From positions 62,001 through 126,000 of the forward strand of contig PLDA01000002.1 of NCBI GenBank assembly GCA_003134965.1: a DNA stretch of 64,000 nt, in the 5' to 3' direction. Of this stretch, positions 26,848 through 35,136 are shown piece by piece; within the stretch, counting starts at the first letter, position 1; every line of letters starts with the position of its first letter. This DNA comes from Vulcanimicrobium winogradskyi. GTDB lineage: Bacteria > Vulcanimicrobiota > Vulcanimicrobiia > Vulcanimicrobiales > Vulcanimicrobiaceae. The notes under the pieces are model-generated. The model saw only the letters and a program-made list of their open reading frames with translations, searched no databases and was not told where the DNA came from. The position numbers and the translations under genes are program-made.

Positions 26848-28509
26848 TCACTGTCCGAGCGAGCCCCGCCGCTCCCTTGCCCACCGAACGAGCTCTTCCA
26901 ACGGCATTGGGGCGGCAAGTCCCTCACCGCATAGGGCGCTGGCCCCGTGCCGCGCCAGCCAGCGGGCCCGGTCGGGGTCGTCGACGCCGGTTGCAATGAC
27001 CAACGGCGCAACGACCGACGCCAGCGCGAGCTCGGCCAGCGTACGCACGTCGTGCGCTCCGTCGACGGTGACGAAGTCGAGCGAGCCGCTCGTCCCGTCG
27101 AACGGCGGGCGCGAGGTCCGCCACGCCGCGACGCCGACGCGCGCGCCGAGCGCGCGAAGGCGGCGGACGACCGAATCGAGCGCGCCACGCTGCGGTTCGT
27201 CGCCGGGGACGATCTCGGCCAGCACCCCGTGCAGGCCGTCGCCGCCGAATCCCGCCGCGATCGCATCGATCACCGCGTCGCTCGTCGTCGCCAGCTCCAG
27301 GTGCACCTGGAGGTCCAGCCCGGCGGCGCGCCAGGTACGTTGGTCGCTCGCGGCGGCCGCGATCGTCCAGCGCTCGAGCACCTCGCGCCCCGCAGGGTCG
27401 GGGTCGGCGCTCGCGTACGTGCGCGGCGGGGCCGAGATCGCCGGGTCGGCGTCCCGCCAACCGACCACCGCGCTCGCGGCGAACGGCGCGCCGGTGTTCG
27501 CATCGACGATCGGCCGGTAGCGAACCTCGAGCAGCGCGCCGAGATCACCCTCGCGCAGGCGGGCGCGGATCGTGGCGCGCTCGCCGAGCTCGCGGCCGGC
27601 CGATTCGCGGAACCAGTACGGGCGAACCCCGCCGACCGATGCCGCGGCCATCGCCGCGGCGCCGGCCTTCTCGACCAGATCCTCGGGCCGTTCGCCGTCC
27701 TCGGGGCAGATTGCGACGCCGACGTTCGCGCAGGTGTCCGCGGCGGCGGCGGCCGCCGCGCGCAGCAGCCGCTGCGCGGCCGGATACGCCTCGGACTCGC
27801 CGTGCTCGAGCGCCACCAGCGCCAGATACGCATCACCACCCAGGTGGCCGAGATGGTCGTTCGCACGCACTTCGCGCCGCAGCCGGCGCGCGACCGCGTC
27901 GCGCACCGCATCGAGCGGGACCGCCGCCGGCGATGGTTCGACATCGACGTAGACGACCGCGAACGAGCGCTTCATGCGGCGCGCGTCGTGGACCAGCTGC
28001 TCCAGCCGGCGCAGCGTCGCGCCGCCGTCCGGCAAGTTCGCCGGGGAGCGTTCCGCGGCACGCCGCTCCAGCGCCCAGCCGCAGCTGGCGACGATCGCGC
28101 GCGCGATCTCGATGGTGTCCGGGCGCGGCTCGCGCCAGCGCAGTGCGACCCGCTCGGGGCGCTCGGGCGCGATGCGGGCGACGTACAGCTCCGGCGTGAT
28201 CAGCTCGTCCTCGAGGACGCGGCGCGCACGCTCGAAGAGCCGGCGCGCGGCAACGGAGTCGCGGCCGCCGGGAGCGCCGGCGAGGATGCTGTCCTCACCG
28301 AAGACGATCGCGCGCTCGGCGTTGGCGAGCGAGCCGGCCACCGAAAGCACCGCGCGCAACCGGAGCTCGGGCTCGGCGATGTAGTCGAATGCGCGCGTCC
28401 ACGCACGGGCGAGGTCGCGCGTGGGAAAAGCTTCGCGATCGCTCCGTATGACGGGTAGCCGATATTGTCGCACGGGTCGCACTTCAGCGTAGCGCAGGGT
28501 CTGCGGCAC
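26848..28509 (-). CDS. Degenerate GGDEF-EAL-like protein
   Basis: 553 residues, GTG start with GGGGAG upstream. Same layout as its downstream neighbour: sensor-like N-terminus, cyclase-like domain from ~165 (FAVVYVDVEPSPAAVPLDAVRDAV), with HLGGDAYLAL (~222) in place of GGDEF, and an EAL-like domain in which SAVVGWRD replaces EALxRW and VGVAAWRT replaces the DDFG loop. DFVTVDG still marks the DFIKID strand. So both catalytic sites are lost while the folds seem kept; it may be a regulatory partner or on the way to loss. It reads through with normal codon bias and no stops, so selection has probably kept it. Confidence 0.82.
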   Translation of the reverse strand: MPQTLRYAEVRPVRQYRLPVIRSDREAFPTRDLARAWTRAFDYIAEPELRLRAVLSVAGSLANAERAIVFGEDSILAGAPGGRDSVAARRLFERARRVLEDELITPELYVARIAPERPERVALRWREPRPDTIEIARAIVASCGWALERRAAERSPANLPDGGATLRRLEQLVHDARRMKRSFAVVYVDVEPSPAAVPLDAVRDAVARRLRREVRANDHLGHLGGDAYLALVALEHGESEAYPAAQRLLRAAAAAAADTCANVGVAICPEDGERPEDLVEKAGAAAMAAASVGGVRPYWFRESAGRELGERATIRARLREGDLGALLEVRYRPIVDANTGAPFAASAVVGWRDADPAISAPPRTYASADPDPAGREVLERWTIAAAASDQRTWRAAGLDLQVHLELATTSDAVIDAIAAGFGGDGLHGVLAEIVPGDEPQRGALDSVVRRLRALGARVGVAAWRTSRPPFDGTSGSLDFVTVDGAHDVRTLAELALASVVAPLVIATGVDDPDRARWLARHGASALCGEGLAAPMPLEELVRWARERRGSLGQ

Positions 28510-28580
28510 CGTCCACTCTCCCCTCGGGGAGGTTTTTGGGCGGGACCGCGACGCCGACGCGTAGCACTAGTCGAGCTCGT

Positions 28581-29336
28581 ATGGACAAAGTCGTCGCTTT
28601 GAGCGCCGAAGCGGTCAAGGACGTCCCCAGCGGCGCATCGCTGGCGGTCGGCGGGTTCGGTCTGAACGGAGTACCGCACAACCTGATCGAGGCGCTGCTC
28701 GAACAAGGTGCCACCGACTTGGTCACCGTGTCGAACAACTGCGGCGTCGACGGCTGGGGTTTGGGCAGGCTGCTCGACGCGAAGCGCATCCGCCGCACGA
28801 CCGGCTCGTACGTCGGTGAGAACAAGGAGTTCGAGCGCCAGTACTTGAGCGGCGAGCTCGAAGTCGAGCTGGTGCCGCAGGGAACGCTCGCCGAGCGGCT
28901 GCGCGCCGGAGGCTGCGGGATCCCGGCGTTCTACACGCCCGCCGGCGTCGGGACGCTCGTCGCCGACGGCGGGCTGCCGTGGCGCTATGCCGCCGACGGA
29001 TCGGTCGCGATCGCGTCGCCGAAGAAAGAGACGCGTACGTTCGGCGGTCGCGACTACGTGCTCGAAGAAGGGATCGTCTGCGACTTCGCGCTCGTCCGCG
29101 CCAGCGTCGGCGATCGCCACGGCAACCTGATCTTCCACAAGGCGACGCGCAACTTCAACCCGCTGTGCGGGATGGCGGGGAAGATCACGATCGCCGAAGT
29201 CGAGACGTTGGTGGAGCCGGGCGAGATCGACCCCGAGCAAGTGCATCTGCCGGGGATCTACGTGCAGCGCGTCGTGCAAGTCGGCACGGCCGGAAAACGC
29301 ATCGAGCGCGTCACCACGCGCAAGCGGGGAGTATAA
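28581..29336 (+). CDS. 3-oxoacid-type CoA-transferase subunit A
   Basis: Alpha subunit of a family I CoA-transferase (succinyl-CoA:3-ketoacid, acetoacetate or butyrate type). 251 residues from ATG 28581. Motifs: the phosphate-binding VGGFGLNGVPHNLIEAL, VSNNCGVDGWGLG, GELEVELVPQGTLAERLRAGG and GIPAFYTPAGVGT. The C-terminal NFNPLCGMAGKITIAEVE is standard. It lies 3 bases before subunit B and ahead of acyl-CoA dehydrogenase, suggesting ketone-body, fatty-acid or amino-acid degradation. SctoA-like enzymes are the closest by motif, but the acyl substrate cannot be assigned. Confidence 0.93.
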   Translation: MDKVVALSAEAVKDVPSGASLAVGGFGLNGVPHNLIEALLEQGATDLVTVSNNCGVDGWGLGRLLDAKRIRRTTGSYVGENKEFERQYLSGELEVELVPQGTLAERLRAGGCGIPAFYTPAGVGTLVADGGLPWRYAADGSVAIASPKKETRTFGGRDYVLEEGIVCDFALVRASVGDRHGNLIFHKATRNFNPLCGMAGKITIAEVETLVEPGEIDPEQVHLPGIYVQRVVQVGTAGKRIERVTTRKRGV

Positions 29337-29339
29337 CCG

Positions 29340-30008
29340 ATGGCGCTCACGCGAACGCAGCTCGCCGCGCGCGTCGCGCAGGAGTTGCGCGACGGACAGT
29401 ACGTCAACCTCGGCATCGGGCTGCCGACGCTGATCCCGAACTACGTGCCGCCGAACGTCACCGTCGTGCTGCAGAGCGAGAACGGGATCCTCGGATTCGG
29501 ACCGTATCCGTTCGAGGGCGAAGAGGATCCCGATCTGATCAACGCCGGCAAGGAGACGGTCACGCTTCTCCCCGGCGCGTCGTTCTTCGACTCGTCGGCG
29601 TCGTTCGGAATGATCCGCGGCGGTCACGTCGACGTCGCGGTGCTCGGCGCGATGCAGGTCGCGCAGAACGGCGATCTCGCGAACTGGGTGATCCCCGGGA
29701 AGATGGTCAAGGGGATGGGCGGGGCGATGGATCTCGTGCACGGCGCGAAGCGCGTCATCGTGATGATGGAACACGTCGCGAAAGGGAACGCGCACAAGAT
29801 CCTCGCCGAGTGCACGCTCCCGCTCACCGGAAAGCGCGTCGTGCAGCAGATCATCACCGATCTCGCCGCGATCGACGTGACGCCGGAGGGCCTGGTGCTG
29901 CGCGAGCTCGCGCCGGGCGTGAGCGTCGACGAGGTGCGCGCCGCCACCGGCGCACCGCTCGCGGTGCCGAGCGAACCGAAGACGATGGAGATCCCGGCCG
30001 GAGTCTAA
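29340..30008 (+). CDS. 3-oxoacid-type CoA-transferase subunit B
   Basis: Catalytic beta subunit, 222 residues. LGIGLPTLIPNY and the SENGILGFGP motif carry the active-site glutamate that forms the glutamyl-CoA thioester; GASFFDSSASFGMIRGGHVDVAVLGAMQV and GKMVKGMGGAMDLV also match. Expected length for the family (~215-220). Translationally close to subunit A. Downstream is a short convergent frameshifted gene. Confidence 0.94.
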   Translation: MALTRTQLAARVAQELRDGQYVNLGIGLPTLIPNYVPPNVTVVLQSENGILGFGPYPFEGEEDPDLINAGKETVTLLPGASFFDSSASFGMIRGGHVDVAVLGAMQVAQNGDLANWVIPGKMVKGMGGAMDLVHGAKRVIVMMEHVAKGNAHKILAECTLPLTGKRVVQQIITDLAAIDVTPEGLVLRELAPGVSVDEVRAATGAPLAVPSEPKTMEIPAGV

Positions 30009-30047
30009 GTGCGGCCCACTCGATCGTCTTCCCCCGGGCGGTTGCGT

Positions 30048-30373
30048 TCACGCGCGGATCGTGACCGTGCCGCATCTCTCCGACCGCTCGCTCGTGACCG
30101 TGGCCGCGCCCTTGTACAGCGCGGGCGAGAGATCGTCACCGGGCACGGGTGCGGAGACCATCTGGATCAGACTGGAGTGCAGGTCGCCCGCGAGCCAGGC
30201 ACTGCCGAACCCGGGAAACGGAGCGACGAGATGCCAGCCGGGGGGTCCGCAGCGGTCGGCGAGGGCGCGACCTGGTAGTTTTCCGGGACGGTGAAATCGA
30301 CGCCCTCGGCACGCGCCGCCACCGGGAGCAGGAACAGTGCCAGCGCGAGCAGCGAACCGAAACGACCCGCCAT
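30048..30373 (-). pseudogene. Small secreted protein gene broken by a one-base frameshift
   Basis: From the ATG at 30373 the frame encodes a good signal peptide (GSLLALALFLLPVAARA) and EGVDFTVPENYQVAPSPTAADPP, then runs into a run of six C (G on the plus strand, 30240-30245). Reading on gives an unconvincing tail ending at 30167. If the run had one more C, the protein continues GWHLVAPFPGFGSAWLAGD-LHSSLIQMVSAPVPGDDLSPALYKGAATV to a stop at 30048, 108 residues in all, which looks far more protein-like. The best explanation is a single-base deletion, biological or a sequencing error. Start is 74 bases from the divergent acyl-CoA dehydrogenase start. Family not recognised. Confidence 0.6.
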
Positions 30374-30446
30374 GCGGGCGTATCCGCGCGGCGGCCCGCG
30401 CGACCTGCCGGGGCCGCGTATCGTGCTCGTCGAACCCTTCCGGACT

Positions 30447-31625
30447 ATGTCGATCGCACCCGCACGCCCCGACACCTCCGACGAGGAGGCGATGATCCTC
30501 GACGTGGTCCGGCAGCTCGTCCGGGAGCGGGTCGAGCCGCGCGCCGCCGAGATCGATGCCAAGGGCGAGTTCCCGTGGGACATCAAGCAGCTCTTCGCCG
30601 AGAACGATCTGCTCGGTATCCCGTTTCCGGCTGAATACGGCGGGCTCGGCGGCTCGTTCGTCACCTACGTCAAGGTCGTCGAAGAAGTCTCGAAGGCGTG
30701 CGCGTCCTCCGCGCTGATCATCGCCGTCCAGGAGCTCGGGGCGCTCCCGATCCTGATCGGTGGAACCGAGGAGCAGAAGCGGCGCTGGATCCCCGACCTC
30801 GCGTCGGGTGCGAAGATCGCCGCGTACGCGCTGACCGAACCGGGCTCGGGTTCCGACGCCGCGGGCTCGATGCGCACCAAGGCGCGCCGCGACGGCGACG
30901 ACTACGTGCTCGACGGATCGAAGATCTGGATCACCAACGGCAGCGTCGCCGACGTCGTCACCGTCTTCGCGGTAACCGATCCGGCGAAAGGTCCGAACGG
31001 GATCGGCGCGTTCGTCGTCGAGAAAGGCACGCCGGGCTTCACGGTCGGCAAGCTCGAGAAAAAGATGGGGATTCGCGGTTCGCCGACGGTCGAGCTCGCG
31101 TTCGAGAACTGCCGCGTTCCGGTCGCGAACATGCTCGGCGAAGAAGGCCAAGGCTTCAAGATCGCGATGAAGGTGCTCGACAAATCGCGCCCGGGGATCG
31201 CCGCTCAAGCGCTCGGCATCGCACAAGGCGCGCTCGACTACGCGACCGAGTACACGAAGCAGCGCGTCGCGTTCGGCAAACCGATCTCGCAGCAGCAAGG
31301 CCTTCAGTTCATGCTGGCCGACATGAAGACCGAAGTCGAGGCCGCGCGCCTGCTGCTGTACGAAGCGGCGCGCAAGTGCGACGAAGGCGCGCCGGACGTC
31401 ACCACCTGGGCCGCGATGGCGAAGTTGAAATGCGGCGACGTCGCGATGAGCGTCACGACCGACGCCGTCCAGCTGCTCGGCGGTTACGGCTACTCGACCG
31501 AATATCCGGTCGAGCGGATGATGCGCGACGCCAAGATCACGCAGATCTACGAAGGGACCCAGCAGATCCAGCGCATCGTGATCGCCCGCTCGATGGTCGG
31601 CAAGTGGAGCCCGCCGAAATCCTGA
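30447..31625 (+). CDS. Acyl-CoA dehydrogenase
   Basis: FAD enzyme oxidising acyl-CoA to trans-2-enoyl-CoA, passing electrons to ETF. 392 residues from ATG 30447 (short/branched-chain length). Signatures: PFPAEYGGLGGSF, AYALTEPGSGSDAAG, KIWITNGSVADVVTVFA, the RPGIAAQALGIAQGALDYA helix, and the C-terminal LLGGYGYSTEYPVERMMRDAKITQIYEGTQQIQR with the catalytic glutamate in YEGT. Upstream in-frame ORF is not needed. Immediately follows the CoA-transferase genes, consistent with a short-chain or branched acyl-CoA degradation cluster; no ETF genes in view. Confidence 0.95.
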   Translation: MSIAPARPDTSDEEAMILDVVRQLVRERVEPRAAEIDAKGEFPWDIKQLFAENDLLGIPFPAEYGGLGGSFVTYVKVVEEVSKACASSALIIAVQELGALPILIGGTEEQKRRWIPDLASGAKIAAYALTEPGSGSDAAGSMRTKARRDGDDYVLDGSKIWITNGSVADVVTVFAVTDPAKGPNGIGAFVVEKGTPGFTVGKLEKKMGIRGSPTVELAFENCRVPVANMLGEEGQGFKIAMKVLDKSRPGIAAQALGIAQGALDYATEYTKQRVAFGKPISQQQGLQFMLADMKTEVEAARLLLYEAARKCDEGAPDVTTWAAMAKLKCGDVAMSVTTDAVQLLGGYGYSTEYPVERMMRDAKITQIYEGTQQIQRIVIARSMVGKWSPPKS

Positions 31626-31653
31626 GCCCGGCCGCGGGAACTGGTCCGGCGCC

Positions 31654-33468
31654 GTGACCTCGGAGCCGGCGAGCCTTCCGAAAGTCTCGCTCAGCCGGTC
31701 GCAGACGATCCGGCTGATCGTCGTCGGAATCCTCGTTGTCCTGGCGCTCGTGCGCGTCGCCCCGGACTTCATCCGCCTCGTGTACCCGCTCCAGGTCTTC
31801 GGTTACCTGACCGACGGTGACGGTGTCGTCACCACCGTCGCGACGCGGCTGTCGCCGAAACCGCAGCGCAAGCCGGCACGCACCGCGGCGCCCCCGAACG
31901 TGGCCGGCGACGCGCTCGCGCGCGGCGACCGCGTGCGCATCGATCGCGTCAAGCCGTTCGACCGGAAGCCGGGACTCGCGGGCCGCGGCTACACGTACGA
32001 CAACCCGCAGCGTTACCTGCCGATCGCGCAGAACGGGGAGGAGCGCATCGTGCGCGTCGTCGCGCGCGCCGAGACGGTGCCGCTACGGTCGATCGACATG
32101 CTGCGGATCGTGCTCTGCATCGTCGCGGTCGCGCTCGGCGCAATGCTCTTTGTCGTAAAGCCGAGCATCGCGACGGCGGCGTTCTTCGTCTTCTGCCTGG
32201 CCGCGGTGGAGGCGCCGAACACGTGGCTCGACACCCTGATCCCGATGCCGTGGCGCCCGATCCCGGCGTGGATCCACGACATGATCCGCGGGGCCGTGCG
32301 GCCGGCGCTGCTGCTCTTCGCGTTGTGCCTGATCGACGGCGATGCGGACGCACCGCGCGAGCGCGTCTTCGCCTGGTGCGCCGGCGCGCTCGCGCTCGGA
32401 CTCGGCACCTTGAACGCCTACGCGCAGTGGTCGCTGAACTACGGAGCGCTGCCGGCGGAGTATTTCGACCAAGCCTTGAAGATGTCGTCCTACGCATTGA
32501 GTGCGCTCACCGTGGCCGCGCTGCTGGTCGCGTTCGTTCGCGCGCACGTGAACGACCGGCATCGCATCGGCTGGATCGCCGCGGCATTCCTCTTCGCGGG
32601 CGCGGCGCGCTTCGTATCCGACACATGGTATCCCGGCCGCATCAACGGCTGGCAGAACGGACTGCTCGTCTCGGCGACGATCGTGCCGATCGTGGCGATC
32701 TGGATCGCGGTGATCCGGCACCGCTTCTTCAACGTCGACTTCGTCGTCAGCCGCGCCGTCGTCTACGTCGCGATCAGCGCGGCGTTCATCGGCACGGTCT
32801 CGCTGCTCGAGGACATCGCCACGTACGTGTTCTACCAGAACACGGACCTGGCGTACATCGTCCTGATCCCGATCTCGTTGGCGGTCGGCGCGTGCACCGG
32901 GAAGATCGTGCAGACGCTGGTCTACGTGGTCGATCGGTTCATCTTTCGCGACCGCCGCGAACAGCGCCAGGCGCTGGAGTTCATCGCCGGATACATCCTC
33001 GACGCCGAGACCGTCGAAGACGTCTACCGCGCGCTGCTCCAAGACGCCCCGCACGCGCTGCAGCTCTCGTTCGGCGGGATCCTCGGCCGGCAGCCCGACG
33101 GCGGTTATCGGCTCGCGCAGAGCTACGACTGGCCGGAGGACGTGACGATCAAGCTCGGGCCGACCGACAAGCTGACACAGGCGATCACGCGCACCCGCGG
33201 CGCGCTGACGTTCACCGGGAACGACACTCGGATCATCCAGAACTCGTTCCCGAACGAGCGGCTGACGTTCGCCGCGCCGCTCTTCTTCGACCGCACGGTG
33301 AGCGGGATCGTCGTCTACGGGCACAACGTCAGCGGTCTCGACCTCGATCCCGAGGAGCGCGAACAACTGGTGCGCGTCGTCGCGCATGCCTCGATCGCGC
33401 TGAACACGATCGAACTCAACCGCTACCGCAACTCGGCGGCTCCGGCGGCCTTACCGACTCCGACCTAG
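31654..33468 (+). CDS. Membrane sensor-like protein with GAF domain and no kinase
   Basis: 604 residues, GTG start. One N-terminal helix (~20-40), a periplasmic domain of ~100 residues (containing ARGDRVRIDRVKPFDRKPG, possibly PDZ- or SpoIVB-like), then about eight transmembrane helices (~145-390), and a cytoplasmic GAF domain from ~425 (EFIAGYILDAETVEDVYRALLQ, LQLSFGGILGR, PLFFDRTVSGIVVYG). It resembles the membrane and GAF parts of large sensor histidine kinases (RHRFFNVDFVVSRAVVYVAISAAF and VDRFIFRDRREQRQALEFI are typical), but ends after the GAF domain: no H-box or ATPase is present. It must signal through partners or only sense. Confidence 0.75.
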   Translation: MTSEPASLPKVSLSRSQTIRLIVVGILVVLALVRVAPDFIRLVYPLQVFGYLTDGDGVVTTVATRLSPKPQRKPARTAAPPNVAGDALARGDRVRIDRVKPFDRKPGLAGRGYTYDNPQRYLPIAQNGEERIVRVVARAETVPLRSIDMLRIVLCIVAVALGAMLFVVKPSIATAAFFVFCLAAVEAPNTWLDTLIPMPWRPIPAWIHDMIRGAVRPALLLFALCLIDGDADAPRERVFAWCAGALALGLGTLNAYAQWSLNYGALPAEYFDQALKMSSYALSALTVAALLVAFVRAHVNDRHRIGWIAAAFLFAGAARFVSDTWYPGRINGWQNGLLVSATIVPIVAIWIAVIRHRFFNVDFVVSRAVVYVAISAAFIGTVSLLEDIATYVFYQNTDLAYIVLIPISLAVGACTGKIVQTLVYVVDRFIFRDRREQRQALEFIAGYILDAETVEDVYRALLQDAPHALQLSFGGILGRQPDGGYRLAQSYDWPEDVTIKLGPTDKLTQAITRTRGALTFTGNDTRIIQNSFPNERLTFAAPLFFDRTVSGIVVYGHNVSGLDLDPEEREQLVRVVAHASIALNTIELNRYRNSAAPAALPTPT

Positions 33469-33511
33469 TCGGCTCGGCGGTGGTGCGACGCCCCCACCGA
33501 GCGACAGCCGC

Positions 33512-34324
33512 CTAGTGCCCGACCCCCGAGTAGCGGTTAAGCCCGAACCGCCAGAACACGTACGCCATTGCGACGAAGAGCAGGCCGATCGCCGGCGTCA
33601 ACAGCCCGATTTCGGCCGGAAGCATCGCGTTCTCGTGGGCTTTGTGGAGGAAGAACCGCGCCGGAAAGTAGTTCATGAACGCGAACGGCACCACGAACGT
33701 GAGCAACAGCCGAACGCCGCGCGAGTAGATACTGATCGGGTACCGGGTGAACTCCTGCTCCAGCTGGATGACGATCCAGCGCAGCGCATCGACGCGGACG
33801 AACCAGAACGCGACCGTCGAGATGAACAGGTTGAAGGCGAGGTCGATCAGCGCTCCGCCGGCGACGATCAGCGGCACGAAGACCAGGAACGTCGCGTCGA
33901 CCTGGACGCCGCTGTACCAGGTCGCGGCGGCGAAGGTGATCAGCGCCAGGATCAGCTCGTCGGGGAACACCTGACCCGGCGTCGCGATCGCCTGGAACAG
34001 GGTGTCGAGCGGGCGCACGAGGAGCCGGTCGAACTCGCCGTCGCGGATGTGTTCCGGAATGTCGCCCACGGTCGAGAAGAACGTGTTGTGGAGCGCGTGC
34101 GCGAGCATCCACAGGCCGTACAGGAACGCCATGTCGCGGAACGTCCAGCCGTTCATCGAGGGGAAGCGGTTCAGCACGATCCACAGCGCTAGGACCGCCG
34201 AGCCGTGATAGATGAACGTGAACCCGAACCACAGCAGAAAGTTCTCGCGGTACTCGAGCGTGGTCAGGATGTTGATGCGCCAGTACTGGACGTAGACTCC
34301 CAGCATCACGCGCAGGTGCCGCAT
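33512..34324 (-). CDS. ABC-2-type exporter permease 2
   Basis: 270 residues with six membrane spans. The opening MRHLRVMLGVYVQYWRINILTTLEYRENFLLWF and the cytoplasmic loop IPEHIRDGEFDRLLVRPLDTLFQ are diagnostic of the ABC2_membrane_6 (PF06182-like) family, as is FVVPFAFMNYFPARFFL. The ATG at 34324 overlaps the stop of the preceding permease by one base. Third gene of the ATPase-permease-permease operon at 33512-36158. The two permeases are distant paralogues and probably form a heterodimer. Substrate unknown; related systems export antibiotics or polysaccharide-like molecules. Confidence 0.88.
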   Translation of the reverse strand: MRHLRVMLGVYVQYWRINILTTLEYRENFLLWFGFTFIYHGSAVLALWIVLNRFPSMNGWTFRDMAFLYGLWMLAHALHNTFFSTVGDIPEHIRDGEFDRLLVRPLDTLFQAIATPGQVFPDELILALITFAAATWYSGVQVDATFLVFVPLIVAGGALIDLAFNLFISTVAFWFVRVDALRWIVIQLEQEFTRYPISIYSRGVRLLLTFVVPFAFMNYFPARFFLHKAHENAMLPAEIGLLTPAIGLLFVAMAYVFWRFGLNRYSGVGH

Positions 34325-35136
34325 CAGCCGCCCTGCACGATGACGCGCTTCGCACCGGCGCGCCACATCAGCGTCGCGACGACCGCGAGCACGGCGAGCC
34401 AGCCCGCCTGGAGGCCGAGCGCGGCGGCGTAGCGCTCGGGCCGGATCACGCCGACGTAGATCAGCAGCGGGGTCGAGAACATCGCCGCGAACGGCAGCGC
34501 AAACGCGATCCTCTGCAGGAACACCGGAAAGATGACCAGCGGGATGATCTCGCCGCCGAAGAGATCGGTCACCCAGGTGACGATCAGTTGGACCGCGTGG
34601 ATCTCGAGCGTCCAGAACGCGACGCAGTTCAGGATGAAGTTGATGCAGAAGCCGACCAGGTACCCGAGGAAGAAGCTCACGAAGAACGTGCCGATCACGA
34701 GCGGCCCGGGCACATCGATGTGCACGATGAAGAGCGCGAGCAGCAGCGACGGGACGATCAGCACCGCGTGGAAGAGCACTTCGCCGCTCCCGTCGGCGAA
34801 GAAGTAGAACGGGACGACGATCGGCTTCATGAAGTCGGTCGCGATGTCACCGGTGTGCAGCCGATCGTGGAGCGCCCGGGTCTGGTCGATGTCCATCACC
34901 AAGCCCATCAGCAGCGCGACGGTCGAGTAGGTAATGATCGCGTGCAGCGGCAGTTCGCTCGGCGCGGCGTTGCGCGCGTAGAGCGCGACCCAGACCATCC
35001 GCAGCAAGTAGACGCGCACCAGCACCGACGCGATGCTGGTGAAGACGTCGAACCGGTAGGTCGCCTCGCGCGCCATCGCCTTCTGCGCGAATTGCACGTA
35101 CGGCTCCAGCCGAAACCGAGGCTTCGCTATGATCAC
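34324..35136 (-). CDS. ABC-2-type exporter permease 1
   Basis: 270 residues, six predicted spans. Features: RLEPYVQFAQKAMAREATYRFDVFTSIASVLVRVYLLRMVW, cytoplasmic DQTRALHDRLHTGDIATDFMKPI (the GDIATDLLKPI-type motif of the same permease family), and VIFPVFLQRIAFALPFAAMFSTPLLIYVG. GTG start at 35136 overlaps the ATPase stop (GTGA); stop overlaps the next ATG. Same family as its neighbour but with low identity, consistent with an obligate pair. Confidence 0.88.
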   Translation of the reverse strand: MIIAKPRFRLEPYVQFAQKAMAREATYRFDVFTSIASVLVRVYLLRMVWVALYARNAAPSELPLHAIITYSTVALLMGLVMDIDQTRALHDRLHTGDIATDFMKPIVVPFYFFADGSGEVLFHAVLIVPSLLLALFIVHIDVPGPLVIGTFFVSFFLGYLVGFCINFILNCVAFWTLEIHAVQLIVTWVTDLFGGEIIPLVIFPVFLQRIAFALPFAAMFSTPLLIYVGVIRPERYAAALGLQAGWLAVLAVVATLMWRAGAKRVIVQGG

